DNA of 64,000 nt. Source: JAVVHH01 sp963835135 (GTDB lineage: Bacteria > Pseudomonadota > Alphaproteobacteria > Acetobacterales > Acetobacteraceae). The DNA lies in the NCBI GenBank assembly GCA_963835135.1, contig CAWIEF010000003.1, positions 1,054,001-1,118,000 on the forward strand, in the 5' to 3' direction. Below are positions 45,167-52,030 of the stretch, piece after piece (position 1 is the first letter of the stretch; every line of letters begins with the position of its first letter). The position numbers and the translations under genes were made by a program. The notes beneath the pieces were generated by a model. It saw only the letters and a program-made list of their open reading frames with translations, did no database searches and was not told the origin of the DNA.

Positions 45167-45768
45167 TGGTCCGCGCCGTCTCCATCGCCCGCCTGGTCGA
45201 GATTACCGCCAGTTGGATGCTGGCCCTGCTCTGGATCGCGCCCCTGCTCTACGCGCTGTGGGCCACCATCCACCCGTCCGCCTACGCCACCCGCTTCGAC
45301 CTTGCCGCCCCGCTGACCACCGCCAACCTCGCCGCCGCCTGGGACGCAGCACCCTTCCCGCGCTACCTGCTCAACACCTTCCTCCTCGTCACCCTCATCC
45401 TCGCGGCGCAGTTCCTCCTCTGCACCCCGGCCGCCTACGCCTTCGCCCGCATGCGCTTCCCCGGCCGCGACATCCTGTTCGCGCTCGTCCTCCTGCAGTT
45501 GATGATCGCCCCCGACGTGCTGCTCGTGGCCAATTACGGCTCCATCGCCCGGCTCGGGCTGGTCGACAGCAGCCCCTGGTCGTCAGCAACTCGGTCCACA
45601 CCCGGCCGCTGACCGTCGGTCTCTCGGTCTTCGCCGGCGCCGATCAGGGCATCGACTGGTCCGTGATCTCCGCCGCAACCCTCATGACCAGCGCCCCCCC
45701 TGCTGCTCGCCTTCCTGCTGTTCCAACGCCAGTTCGTCGCAAGCTTCATGCGCGCGGGCATCCGCTGA
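45166..45768 (+). pseudogene. Sugar ABC permease remnant (MalG/UgpE type), internal deletion and frameshift
   Basis: The beginning is a normal MalG-type permease: helices in ASWMLALLWIAPLLYALWATIHP and TFLLVTLILAAQFLLCTPAAYAFARMRFPGRD, up to GSIARLGLVDS at about 45575. The middle (roughly 70 residues, including the coupling loop) is absent. The reading then continues in another frame as PLVVSNSVHTRPLTVGLSVFAGADQGIDWSVISAATLMTSAP. It changes frame again in a run of seven C (near 45696-45702) and ends PLLLAFLLFQRQFVASFMRAGIR with TGA at 45766-45768. The gene is clearly non-functional. It formed an operon with the truncated permease in front; the ATPase and binding protein are not present nearby. 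Confidence 0.82.
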
Positions 45769-45777
45769 CGGCATTCG

Positions 45778-48660
45778 CTACGGCATACTCTTTTCTCCGC
45801 CAACGTCACCTTCGCACGGCTTGATGGTTTGCCCGAGATCGACGACGACATTGGCGTCGAGTGAACTGGTATGGCCCTCGCTCGTCCAAACCGTCACCGG
45901 AACGGTGTACGTGGCGCTTGGCGGCGGCGGTGGCAGCATCAGCGTCGCCGGAGATGACGGTGGTGGCGTCGGCGTCGCTGGGGCTGACGGGAGCGGCAAG
46001 GGCGGCGGCGGCATGGGCGGCGCAGCCACTGCCGGCTTGTCCACCGGCTGCCCAGAGACGGTCTGCACAATGGTACTTAAGACAGTCTTCCTATTGCGCT
46101 GACTTGGCTGCTTGGATGTCGTTTGTCCCTTGGGTTGCGCGTTGGGAGCGCTCTCCGGGCGATCCACCATGATAGCCGGTCCGGCAGTGGGGCCTTGGGG
46201 CTGGGTGTCGTTGAGGAAGAAGTCTCCCGTCGTAGGTTTACGGATGCACGTGAATGTCGCCGCGATCCCGGTCATGTCGGGCAACACTTCGATCCGGTCG
46301 GCCTTCTGGCCGCCGAGCGTCACCACCGTGTTGCGCCACAGACGCTCCCCGGTAATCACCAGCTGCGTCGACTCCGCAGTCTTGCCGGCGAACAGCACCG
46401 GAGGCTTCTTCCAGGAATTCATGTACGGCGTCGTCAGCACATCCATGCCCAAATGGCGCGACACGTCGGCCGATGTGCCGGGCAGCCTGATCATCTCCAC
46501 GCGACACTTGGCCGACCGATCCCAGAACTCGTCGGTCACCACGTCACCGGTATCGGCCTGTGCCAGGAATCGGGTGCATGTCTGCATCAGCGCGCTGCGC
46601 CACCAGCTCGGCAGCGCGACGACGGCGCTCAGCTCCGCCTGCTCGAGCGGCACGCTGTAGGTGTCCTCCTTGCCTGGTCGCGGTGTCAGCAGCCAGCCGA
46701 ACCGGGCGGCGCGCGGCGTTCTCTCCGATTTGGACGATCGCATGAAGCCGACGACCTCGGGTTCGACGCCCCGGTAATCCAGGCCGCGGCTCCGCTTGAA
46801 GCTGCCGCCGCCCTGTTCGAACCGAGCGCTGGCGACGTCTCGCGTATCGCGCCGGATCTCGACGTTCTGCCGCAACCGTGGCGACAAGCTGTAGCCGTAG
46901 GCTGCAGTGATCGGCTTCTCAACTGAGCCGTTTCCATAGCCGGGACCTTCGAGCAGTTTTTTGAGCTGGTGCAACAGATCCGTCTGTTGATTCAACTGTG
47001 TATTTGCATCAGCGAGCTCGTCTCCGGAAAGATCAGCAGGCAGTCGGAGCGAGAATACCTTCGGCTGAACCGACAGCGAGCAGCCCGTGGGCAGCCGGTC
47101 GACACGGATATCGAAGAACGTCTTCAACGACGCTCCATGATTGCGCGGCTGGTCCGCGGTCGGACGGACGGCAGTTTCCTCGAGAATGGATGCCGCCACG
47201 CAACTCGTCTGGACCCGCTCCAGGTCGCGGCTGGAAAAGGTGATCCCACCAACGACGGGCACACTCCAATCGCGTGCCTGGCTCGACCCATTCTGCGGTG
47301 CCGTCTCGGGCGCGTTCGGGCCGAGCTTGTCGAGCAAAGCCCAGAACACCCGCAGGGGCATGTTCTTCGGCACGATCTTGCAGGTGAAAACCAGATCCTG
47401 GGCATCGCCGGGGAACTCTCGCTTGAGAGCATCGACGATCCAAAATGGGACGACAGAAACGCCTGAAGCCGCCGTGTCGGTCGACGTGCCGATGCAACCG
47501 GATGCAAGATCCTCTGCTCCGCGCAGCGAACTCTTGCCATACGCCACCAAGGTCTCGTTGAATTGGGCCGTGGGGTCACTAAGCGCTTGCCGGTTCTTCG
47601 CCAAGAACAGCTTTCGCGCATGCTCAACCTGTTCGAGGAAGTCGCCCGCGATCCTCGTGAGAACCTTGCTGGTCACCGACGTCAGTGTTTTGTCGAGTAG
47701 TCGCATCGCGTCGCGAGCGTCGGTGTCGGCTATCATCGGCTTCGGGGATCGCTCCCACCAATCCCACGGCGTGGTTCCCGTCAGGGTGCTCAGACATGCG
47801 CGCTGGCGTTCTACGATGGATGTGTCGGGCCGGGCTCGCCGGAGCAGCTCGCCGCACGCGTTGCGTCGCAACAGTTGCTCGTAGTCGCTGCTGCGGTATT
47901 GCGAGGCCTCCAACGTGTCCAACGTGTAGGTCAGGGTCTCCAGGCTCGACTGCTGGACGTTGCGGACCTTGTCCAACCATCCGACATAGGTGTCGAACAA
48001 ATCCTTATCGGCTTGTTGGTCGAACAGCTCCCTAGCCAGCTTGTAACCGGGTAAGCCAGGATCGAGTTCGGACGCATCGGGAGTGAGCAGCACCTCGATC
48101 GCTGCAGATCCATGCATGCCGTTGCGGGGCATCACCGTCGTGTCGAACGAGAACAGGTCGAGGGTATTGTCGTCCATGTCGTGGCGGTCGTCGAGCATCG
48201 CTCGCGCGCGCGCAGCTCGCAACACGTCCCGATAGCCATTGACCATCTCGAAATCCTTGCGCGGGTCGTCCGCGCCGTAGCGCAGCTGCTCGAGCGACTC
48301 GCTGGTGATTTGCATCCTCTGCTCAGCCGCCTCCTTTGCGGCGGCCGGCGCCGGCGCCGGCGCCGGCGCGCTCGGGGTTGCCTCAGGCTTTTTGGACTTC
48401 TCCGGCCGCGTGCCCCGCAACTCCTCATCGAGCCAGGCAACCTGCTCGAAACGATCGTTCAGCAGCCGCTCGCGCGTATGTACGGTGGGCGTCCCCACGC
48501 TAATCGCGACCCTGCTCTGCTTGACCGGGTCTGGCGTCCATAAATCGTTAAGCCAAACCCAATTGAACCAAATGCAGAATGCAACTACGGGAACGATGAA
48601 TGCTCCGACGGCCATCTTGAAGCCGGGTGCGCTTGATATCGTGCGGAGTTTGTCGAGCAT
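45778..48660 (-). CDS. Large membrane-anchored proline-rich protein of unknown function, downstream of the radical SAM gene
   Basis: A 960-residue protein starting at ATG 48660. One membrane helix lies at residues 16-38 (AVGAFIVPVVAFCIWFNWVW), so the remaining 920 residues are probably periplasmic. An Ala-Pro linker follows (about 95-107). The middle is mixed alpha/beta with scattered cysteines (for example NACGELLRRARP, ASGCIGTS, FTCKIVP) and no motif I recognise. A C-terminal Pro-rich stretch (about 885-935) precedes a last beta-rich segment ending near KSMP. Codon use and GC are lower than in the surrounding genes. The gene lies 32 bases behind the radical SAM gene on the same strand, which suggests a shared transcript, but no functional link can be shown from sequence. 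It could be a processing, display or export partner of the peptide. Confidence 0.65.
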   Translation of the reverse strand: MLDKLRTISSAPGFKMAVGAFIVPVVAFCIWFNWVWLNDLWTPDPVKQSRVAISVGTPTVHTRERLLNDRFEQVAWLDEELRGTRPEKSKKPEATPSAPAPAPAPAAAKEAAEQRMQITSESLEQLRYGADDPRKDFEMVNGYRDVLRAARARAMLDDRHDMDDNTLDLFSFDTTVMPRNGMHGSAAIEVLLTPDASELDPGLPGYKLARELFDQQADKDLFDTYVGWLDKVRNVQQSSLETLTYTLDTLEASQYRSSDYEQLLRRNACGELLRRARPDTSIVERQRACLSTLTGTTPWDWWERSPKPMIADTDARDAMRLLDKTLTSVTSKVLTRIAGDFLEQVEHARKLFLAKNRQALSDPTAQFNETLVAYGKSSLRGAEDLASGCIGTSTDTAASGVSVVPFWIVDALKREFPGDAQDLVFTCKIVPKNMPLRVFWALLDKLGPNAPETAPQNGSSQARDWSVPVVGGITFSSRDLERVQTSCVAASILEETAVRPTADQPRNHGASLKTFFDIRVDRLPTGCSLSVQPKVFSLRLPADLSGDELADANTQLNQQTDLLHQLKKLLEGPGYGNGSVEKPITAAYGYSLSPRLRQNVEIRRDTRDVASARFEQGGGSFKRSRGLDYRGVEPEVVGFMRSSKSERTPRAARFGWLLTPRPGKEDTYSVPLEQAELSAVVALPSWWRSALMQTCTRFLAQADTGDVVTDEFWDRSAKCRVEMIRLPGTSADVSRHLGMDVLTTPYMNSWKKPPVLFAGKTAESTQLVITGERLWRNTVVTLGGQKADRIEVLPDMTGIAATFTCIRKPTTGDFFLNDTQPQGPTAGPAIMVDRPESAPNAQPKGQTTSKQPSQRNRKTVLSTIVQTVSGQPVDKPAVAAPPMPPPPLPLPSAPATPTPPPSSPATLMLPPPPPSATYTVPVTVWTSEGHTSSLDANVVVDLGQTIKPCEGDVGGEKSMP
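48344..48367. repeat. Hexanucleotide repeat (CCGGCG)x4 in coding sequence
   Basis: Four exact copies of CCGGCG lie inside the large proline-rich gene and encode the alternating Ala-Pro linker. The number of units could vary by slippage without changing the frame, altering only linker length. Confidence 0.75.
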
Positions 48661-48692
48661 TTTGCTGTCAAACCTCGTCTCTCGGCAGCTCG

Positions 48693-49826
48693 TTACGCGT
48701 CGTGCCGCAACTCCCGTTCGGCGACCGACAGCACCGTCTCCAGGAGCGTCTGACGCGTCAGCCTGCAGTAATCGGTGGTCGTGGTCCTGAAATCGCCGGT
48801 CTCGAACAGCTTGTTGGACGGCGAACCGCCACCGCACCAGGCATACCAACCGCACGTCCGGCGGCAATTGGCCAGCCCGGCGGCGATATCGTCACGCAGC
48901 CTCGAAGCTAAAATACGATACACAATCGATTCGATGTCGTCTACGACGATGTTTCCGAACAGGAAGTCGTCATACCGGCCATCCCGCAGACCAAGCAGCT
49001 CGGGCGAGAACGTGGACACTGAGCCGTCCTGCGCGACCCCGAGAATGCGCGCGGGCTCCGCCTCCTGGTTCGTGCCTTCCGCGACCCCGAACCGCAGAAC
49101 GTCCACCGCATTGCTCCACTCACGCAGCCGGAACAGCCCGGGCTCCCGGTGCATGCGCTCCAGGAACCCGCCCATGAAGCGGCGATAAGCCTCCACCGCG
49201 CTCACGCCGCTCATGCTGGACGAGTGATGCGCTCCCTCTAATTCCTCGACATTGAAGGCGATCTCGGTGATGCCGGCATCGCGGTAGAACTCGAACAGCG
49301 CGTCCGGATGATCCAGCGATGGCCGCGTAAGCACCGTGATCGTGGCGGGATGGAGGCCGGCCCGCTGCAGCAACCGCAATCCGCGCATGGTCTCTGCATG
49401 GGTGCCGGCGCCGTTGCGCCGCCGGCGATGCTGGTCGTGCAGCCAAGCAGGGCCATCGACGCTGATCGAGATCTTGGCGCCGGTCCGGCGGAAGAACTCG
49501 GCCCAAGCCTCGGTCACCAGCATGCCGTTGCTCTGAAACACATGATCGAGTTGCAAACACGGGGGCCGATGCGCCTCCGCCCGCGCGAATGCCGCATCAT
49601 ACCATTCGATCGGCACTGCCAGCGGCTCGCCCGCGTGCCAAACCACAGCCAGTCGCTCGTGTACGAACCGGCTTGGCAGGACCTTGGCAAAGACTGCCTC
49701 GACCACATCGTGCGACATACGTCGTCGGTCGGACCGTGCGGGAAGATAGCAGTAATGGCAATCGATGTTACAAAAGGCGGATGCCTGTAGAACCAGCATC
49801 TCTGTCCAGGTCAGGCATGTGGCCAA
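48693..49826 (-). CDS. grrM: GrrM/OscB-type radical SAM/SPASM peptide maturase
   Basis: A 377-residue radical SAM enzyme. The SAM cluster motif is CNIDCHYC (Cys19, Cys23, Cys26) in LVLQASAFCNIDCHYCYLP. SISVDGPAWLHDQHR and the preceding SNGMLV are typical of the peptide-modifying group. The SPASM-type C-terminus has Cys321, Cys325, Cys331 and Cys354, with CGGGSPSNKLFETGDF, the hallmark of GrrM/OscB maturases that install cyclophanes between an aromatic residue and the side chain two residues on in Gly-rich repeat precursors. Here the precursor directly upstream has FPN triplets. The start TTG 49826 lies 8 bases after the end of the out-of-frame second repeat block; ATG 49799 is an alternative that keeps the cluster motif. 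The enzyme should be cytoplasmic and SAM-dependent. Confidence 0.88.
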   Translation of the reverse strand: MATCLTWTEMLVLQASAFCNIDCHYCYLPARSDRRRMSHDVVEAVFAKVLPSRFVHERLAVVWHAGEPLAVPIEWYDAAFARAEAHRPPCLQLDHVFQSNGMLVTEAWAEFFRRTGAKISISVDGPAWLHDQHRRRRNGAGTHAETMRGLRLLQRAGLHPATITVLTRPSLDHPDALFEFYRDAGITEIAFNVEELEGAHHSSSMSGVSAVEAYRRFMGGFLERMHREPGLFRLREWSNAVDVLRFGVAEGTNQEAEPARILGVAQDGSVSTFSPELLGLRDGRYDDFLFGNIVVDDIESIVYRILASRLRDDIAAGLANCRRTCGWYAWCGGGSPSNKLFETGDFRTTTTDYCRLTRQTLLETVLSVAERELRHDA

Positions 49827-49834
49827 TGAAGAGC

Positions 49835-49891
49835 CTAACGAATGTTTGGAAAATTCGGGAAATTAGGAAAGTTTGCGAATTGTTGCTGAAC
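49835..49891 (-). other. Second F-x-N repeat block in the +1 frame behind the precursor stop
   Basis: Read on the minus strand one base out of phase with the precursor, this stretch encodes VQQQ, FAN, three FPN triplets, IR and a TAG stop (49837-49835). It overlaps the last codons and stop of the annotated precursor (49863). The codons vary synonymously (TTC/TTT, CCT/CCG/CCA, AAC/AAT) while F-x-N is preserved, as expected if it was under protein-level selection. The block starts with GTTCAG, as the first block does, and ends 8 bases before the maturase start. No start codon serves it independently. Most likely the precursor gene carries one extra base between 49949 and 49891. Confidence 0.7.
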
Positions 49892-50186
49892 TCGGTGGTT
49901 GATAGAACGGCGGCGCCCCGTAATTTGGAGCCGGCCGGAACCCGCCGACGTTCGGAAAATTCGGAAAGTTCGGGAAGTTCGGGAAGTTCGGGAACTGAAC
50001 CAAGCTCGGCGCCGAATCCCAGACTGACCTCGCTTGCGGCATCACACGCTGCGCATGCGCCGCGATGCGAGCGGCCAGCGCCGCCGCAGAGGGCTCGCAC
50101 ATCCTGATCGGATGCGCCACCGCTTCCGGTAACGCCAGAACACAGGCCGCGCTTGTCAGAAGAATATTACGCAACGACATCATCAT
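49863..50186 (-). CDS. Putative RiPP precursor with tandem Phe-Pro-Asn core, partner of the radical SAM maturase
   Basis: A 107-residue peptide starting at the first of three consecutive ATG codons (50186). Layout: a Sec-like signal (residues 4-25, NILLTSAACVLALPEAVA), a helical leader (PSAAALAARIAAHAQRV, about 32-48), then QFPN with five tandem FPN triplets at residues 65-79 and a GGFRPAPNYGAPPFYQPP tail. GrrA/OscA precursors of cyanobacteria share the signal, the short helical leader and repeated F-x-N units, but with Gly-rich spacing; uninterrupted FPN is different. Each FPN fits the aromatic-x-Asn pattern used by cyclophane-forming radical SAM enzymes. The C-terminal SSATIRKLS probably results from a frameshift, since a second repeat block follows out of frame. 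The gene sits between the deoxyribosyltransferase-like gene (19 bases) and the maturase. Confidence 0.78.
   Translation of the reverse strand: MMMSLRNILLTSAACVLALPEAVAHPIRMCEPSAAALAARIAAHAQRVMPQARSVWDSAPSLVQFPNFPNFPNFPNFPNVGGFRPAPNYGAPPFYQPPSSATIRKLS
49950..49994 (-). repeat. Five tandem 9-base units encoding Phe-Pro-Asn
   Basis: Five consecutive units of TTY-CCG-AAY on the minus strand, in frame with the precursor. The units differ by synonymous third-position changes, so the repeat is maintained at protein level rather than being only a recent DNA duplication. Confidence 0.9.
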
Positions 50187-50205
50187 CGCACGCCTGATTG
50201 CTTCG

Positions 50206-50787
50206 TTACGGTATTCTCGTCGGCACGCGAGCGCAACCAGCCAATCGCTTGCGCGCCCCCGCAACGCACACCTCGAATACCTCGAGCGAGTCGAAACCGA
50301 GGTCCCGGCCGCCCGCCGGCAGCGTCACCCGCGCCCCGCTCCCATCCATGACCGCGCCCTCGATCATCAGGTTGTCCGACAGCCCGAACCCCTCGGTGGT
50401 CAAGCCCGGAATCGGGTCGGGCACCGCGTCCCCGTGCTGGCGGGAGCGGACGTCGAACGGGGTCGCGCTGTTGGAGTAGCCGAAGATGGCCCGGCCCCGG
50501 CCGAGGAACCAGCCAACCTCGATCAGCGTGCCGCTGTCGGCAGAGGCGCCGCGGAATGGCGTCAGGTTGGCGATGACGATGTCGCAGGCCTCCATCAATG
50601 CGATGTCGCTGCGGTAGATCGCCCACCACGCCTGCTCGGGCGGCATGCTTTGCAGGCCGGTGATGCTCTCGTTCAACGGCGCGCGCCCCAGGATGCCGTA
50701 GCGCGCGCAGATGTCGATTTTGCGTTGCCCATGCGCGACCGCGTTGGGCAGGAACACGTCGGGGCCCGCGAGATAGGCGCTGATCAT
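50206..50787 (-). CDS. Nucleoside 2-deoxyribosyltransferase-like protein
   Basis: A 193-residue protein of the nucleoside 2-deoxyribosyltransferase / DUF-related Rossmann-like fold. The family start AYLAGPDVFLP (residues 4-14) holds the nucleotide-binding strand, DIALMEACDIVIANLTPFRG is the conserved central segment, and SADSGTLIEVGWFLGRGRAIFGYSN carries the catalytic Glu. It would exchange or hydrolyse the base of deoxynucleosides in the cytoplasm. The ATG at 50787 overlaps the cytidine deaminase stop (ATGA), making it the last gene of the long catabolic run. The RiPP precursor starts only 19 bases beyond its stop. Confidence 0.85.
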   Translation of the reverse strand: MISAYLAGPDVFLPNAVAHGQRKIDICARYGILGRAPLNESITGLQSMPPEQAWWAIYRSDIALMEACDIVIANLTPFRGASADSGTLIEVGWFLGRGRAIFGYSNSATPFDVRSRQHGDAVPDPIPGLTTEGFGLSDNLMIEGAVMDGSGARVTLPAGGRDLGFDSLEVFEVCVAGARKRLAGCARVPTRIP

Positions 50788-51179
50788 GCGACGGTCTCCG
50801 GTCCGAACGACAACGGCAGCAGCTCGGCCAGCGTGGTCGCCACCAGCGTCCGCCCAGTCTCGTCGACCATCCGGACGACCGCGCCGGGTCCGGAGAACTC
50901 CCGCAACTTCTGCCGGCATCCACCGCAGGGCGGCACCGGCCCCGGCCCGGCACCGGCCACCACCATCTCGGCGATGCGCCGCCCACCCGCGAGCACCATC
51001 GCCGAGATCGCCCCAGCCTCGGCGCACACGCCCTGCGGATACGCCGCGTTCTCCACGTTGCACCCGGCATGCACCGCCCCGTCCTCCGTGCGCACCGCCG
51101 CCCCGACGAGGAAGCGCGAATACGGCGCATACGCCCGCTCTCGCGCTGCCACCGCCGCAGCCACGACGTCGTCCATCAT
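50784..51179 (-). CDS. cdd: Cytidine deaminase (zinc-dependent)
   Basis: A 131-residue homotetramer-type cytidine deaminase converting cytidine and deoxycytidine to uridine derivatives. The catalytic motif is GCNVENAAYPQGVCAEAGAI, with the zinc Cys and the proton-shuttling Glu in CAE, and the second zinc pair in PCGGCRQKL. YAPYSRFLVGAAV at the N-terminus is typical. The start is one of two adjacent ATGs (51179 or 51176); the first overlaps the UPF0280 stop as ATGA, the second has better spacing from AGGAG. Its presence in a gene run for an N-heterocycle suggests that it may deaminate a related base rather than act only in salvage; this is inference. Confidence 0.92.
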   Translation of the reverse strand: MMDDVVAAAVAARERAYAPYSRFLVGAAVRTEDGAVHAGCNVENAAYPQGVCAEAGAISAMVLAGGRRIAEMVVAGAGPGPVPPCGGCRQKLREFSGPGAVVRMVDETGRTLVATTLAELLPLSFGPETVA

Positions 51180-52030
51180 CGCTCCTCGCCCATGCGCCGG
51201 CCCGTCACCCGCGTCTGCCCACCGAGCCGCAGGACGGCGCCGGCGATCCTGCCGGCAGCGCACAGCATGCGCGCCCGGTCCAAGCCACGATCCAGCGCCA
51301 GCGCGATCTCTTCCGGCGTCAGCGCCCCGACCGCGACGGTCACCAAGCGATCGCCCAGGTCGGTATCCGGCTGCAGCGACGCGGCCGGACGCCGCTCGAC
51401 CGCAGGATGGGCCGGTAGGTCGACCGAGTTGGCGACCACCGTCGCCGCGGCGTCCGCCGTCGCGGCGTCGGCGGCCAACACCGTGACGGCATCGGCGATG
51501 CCGAGCGAGAAGGAGCGGCCGCGCCAGCCGGATGTGGCGATGCCGCCGACGCCATCGCCCGCCTCGACCCGGCCGGTGGCCGCCAAGGCCGCGCGATCGG
51601 GCCGATCGGCCAGCCCGGCGGTGAAGCCCTGACCGGGCCCGAGGTGCAGCGCGATGTCGCCGCCATTGTTGACGAACGCCCGGTCGAGCGACGCCGCATC
51701 CGTCATGGCGTGTAGGACCGTGTCGGCGACCGCGCCGGCGACCGCGGCCATGGGCGTGATGAAACCCGCATGCGGCAGCACCGCCGCCCACATCCGCCGC
51801 GCGATGCCCCCCGCCGGCGCGTCGCCCGGCGCTGCCTGCCGGCGCAGCAGAGGCAACTCCGCGCACAACTCGTCCAACACCGTCCCGAACCGGGTGATCG
51901 CCGCGCGATAGGCGTCCCGCACCGCGCCCGGCGCGCCATCGGCGCCGATGACCAGGTCGATCGGCCCGTCGTTCAGGTGCAGCCGCCGCCCGTCCGGCAG
52001 CATGCGCGCCTGCATCCGCACATGGCTCAT
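51176..52030 (-). CDS. UPF0280-family protein
   Basis: A 284-residue protein of the UPF0280 family, distantly related in fold to the ApbE flavin transferases. Visible marks are ARMLPDGRRLHLNDGPIDLVIGADG at the start, GAVADTVLHAMTDA, VNNGGDIALHL and GIATSGWRGRSFSLGIADAVTVLA. The family has no established function. It is coupled to the 6-hydroxynicotinate reductase gene upstream (ATGA at 52027-52030) and to cytidine deaminase downstream. The pairing with the reductase suggests help in cofactor handling for that enzyme, but this is inferred from position alone. Confidence 0.85.
   Translation of the reverse strand: MSHVRMQARMLPDGRRLHLNDGPIDLVIGADGAPGAVRDAYRAAITRFGTVLDELCAELPLLRRQAAPGDAPAGGIARRMWAAVLPHAGFITPMAAVAGAVADTVLHAMTDAASLDRAFVNNGGDIALHLGPGQGFTAGLADRPDRAALAATGRVEAGDGVGGIATSGWRGRSFSLGIADAVTVLAADAATADAAATVVANSVDLPAHPAVERRPAASLQPDTDLGDRLVTVAVGALTPEEIALALDRGLDRARMLCAAGRIAGAVLRLGGQTRVTGRRMGEER

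Noticed and set aside
49844..49994. CRISPR-like short tandem repeats
   Set aside because: Units are 9 bases, contiguous without spacers and coding in frame; no cas genes are nearby.
49768..50100. A 110-codon minus-strand frame overlapping the RiPP precursor and showing PEL repeats
   Set aside because: The PEL repeats are the FPN DNA repeat read in another phase; it has no signal or leader and no ribosome site, and the FPN frame fits the maturase family.
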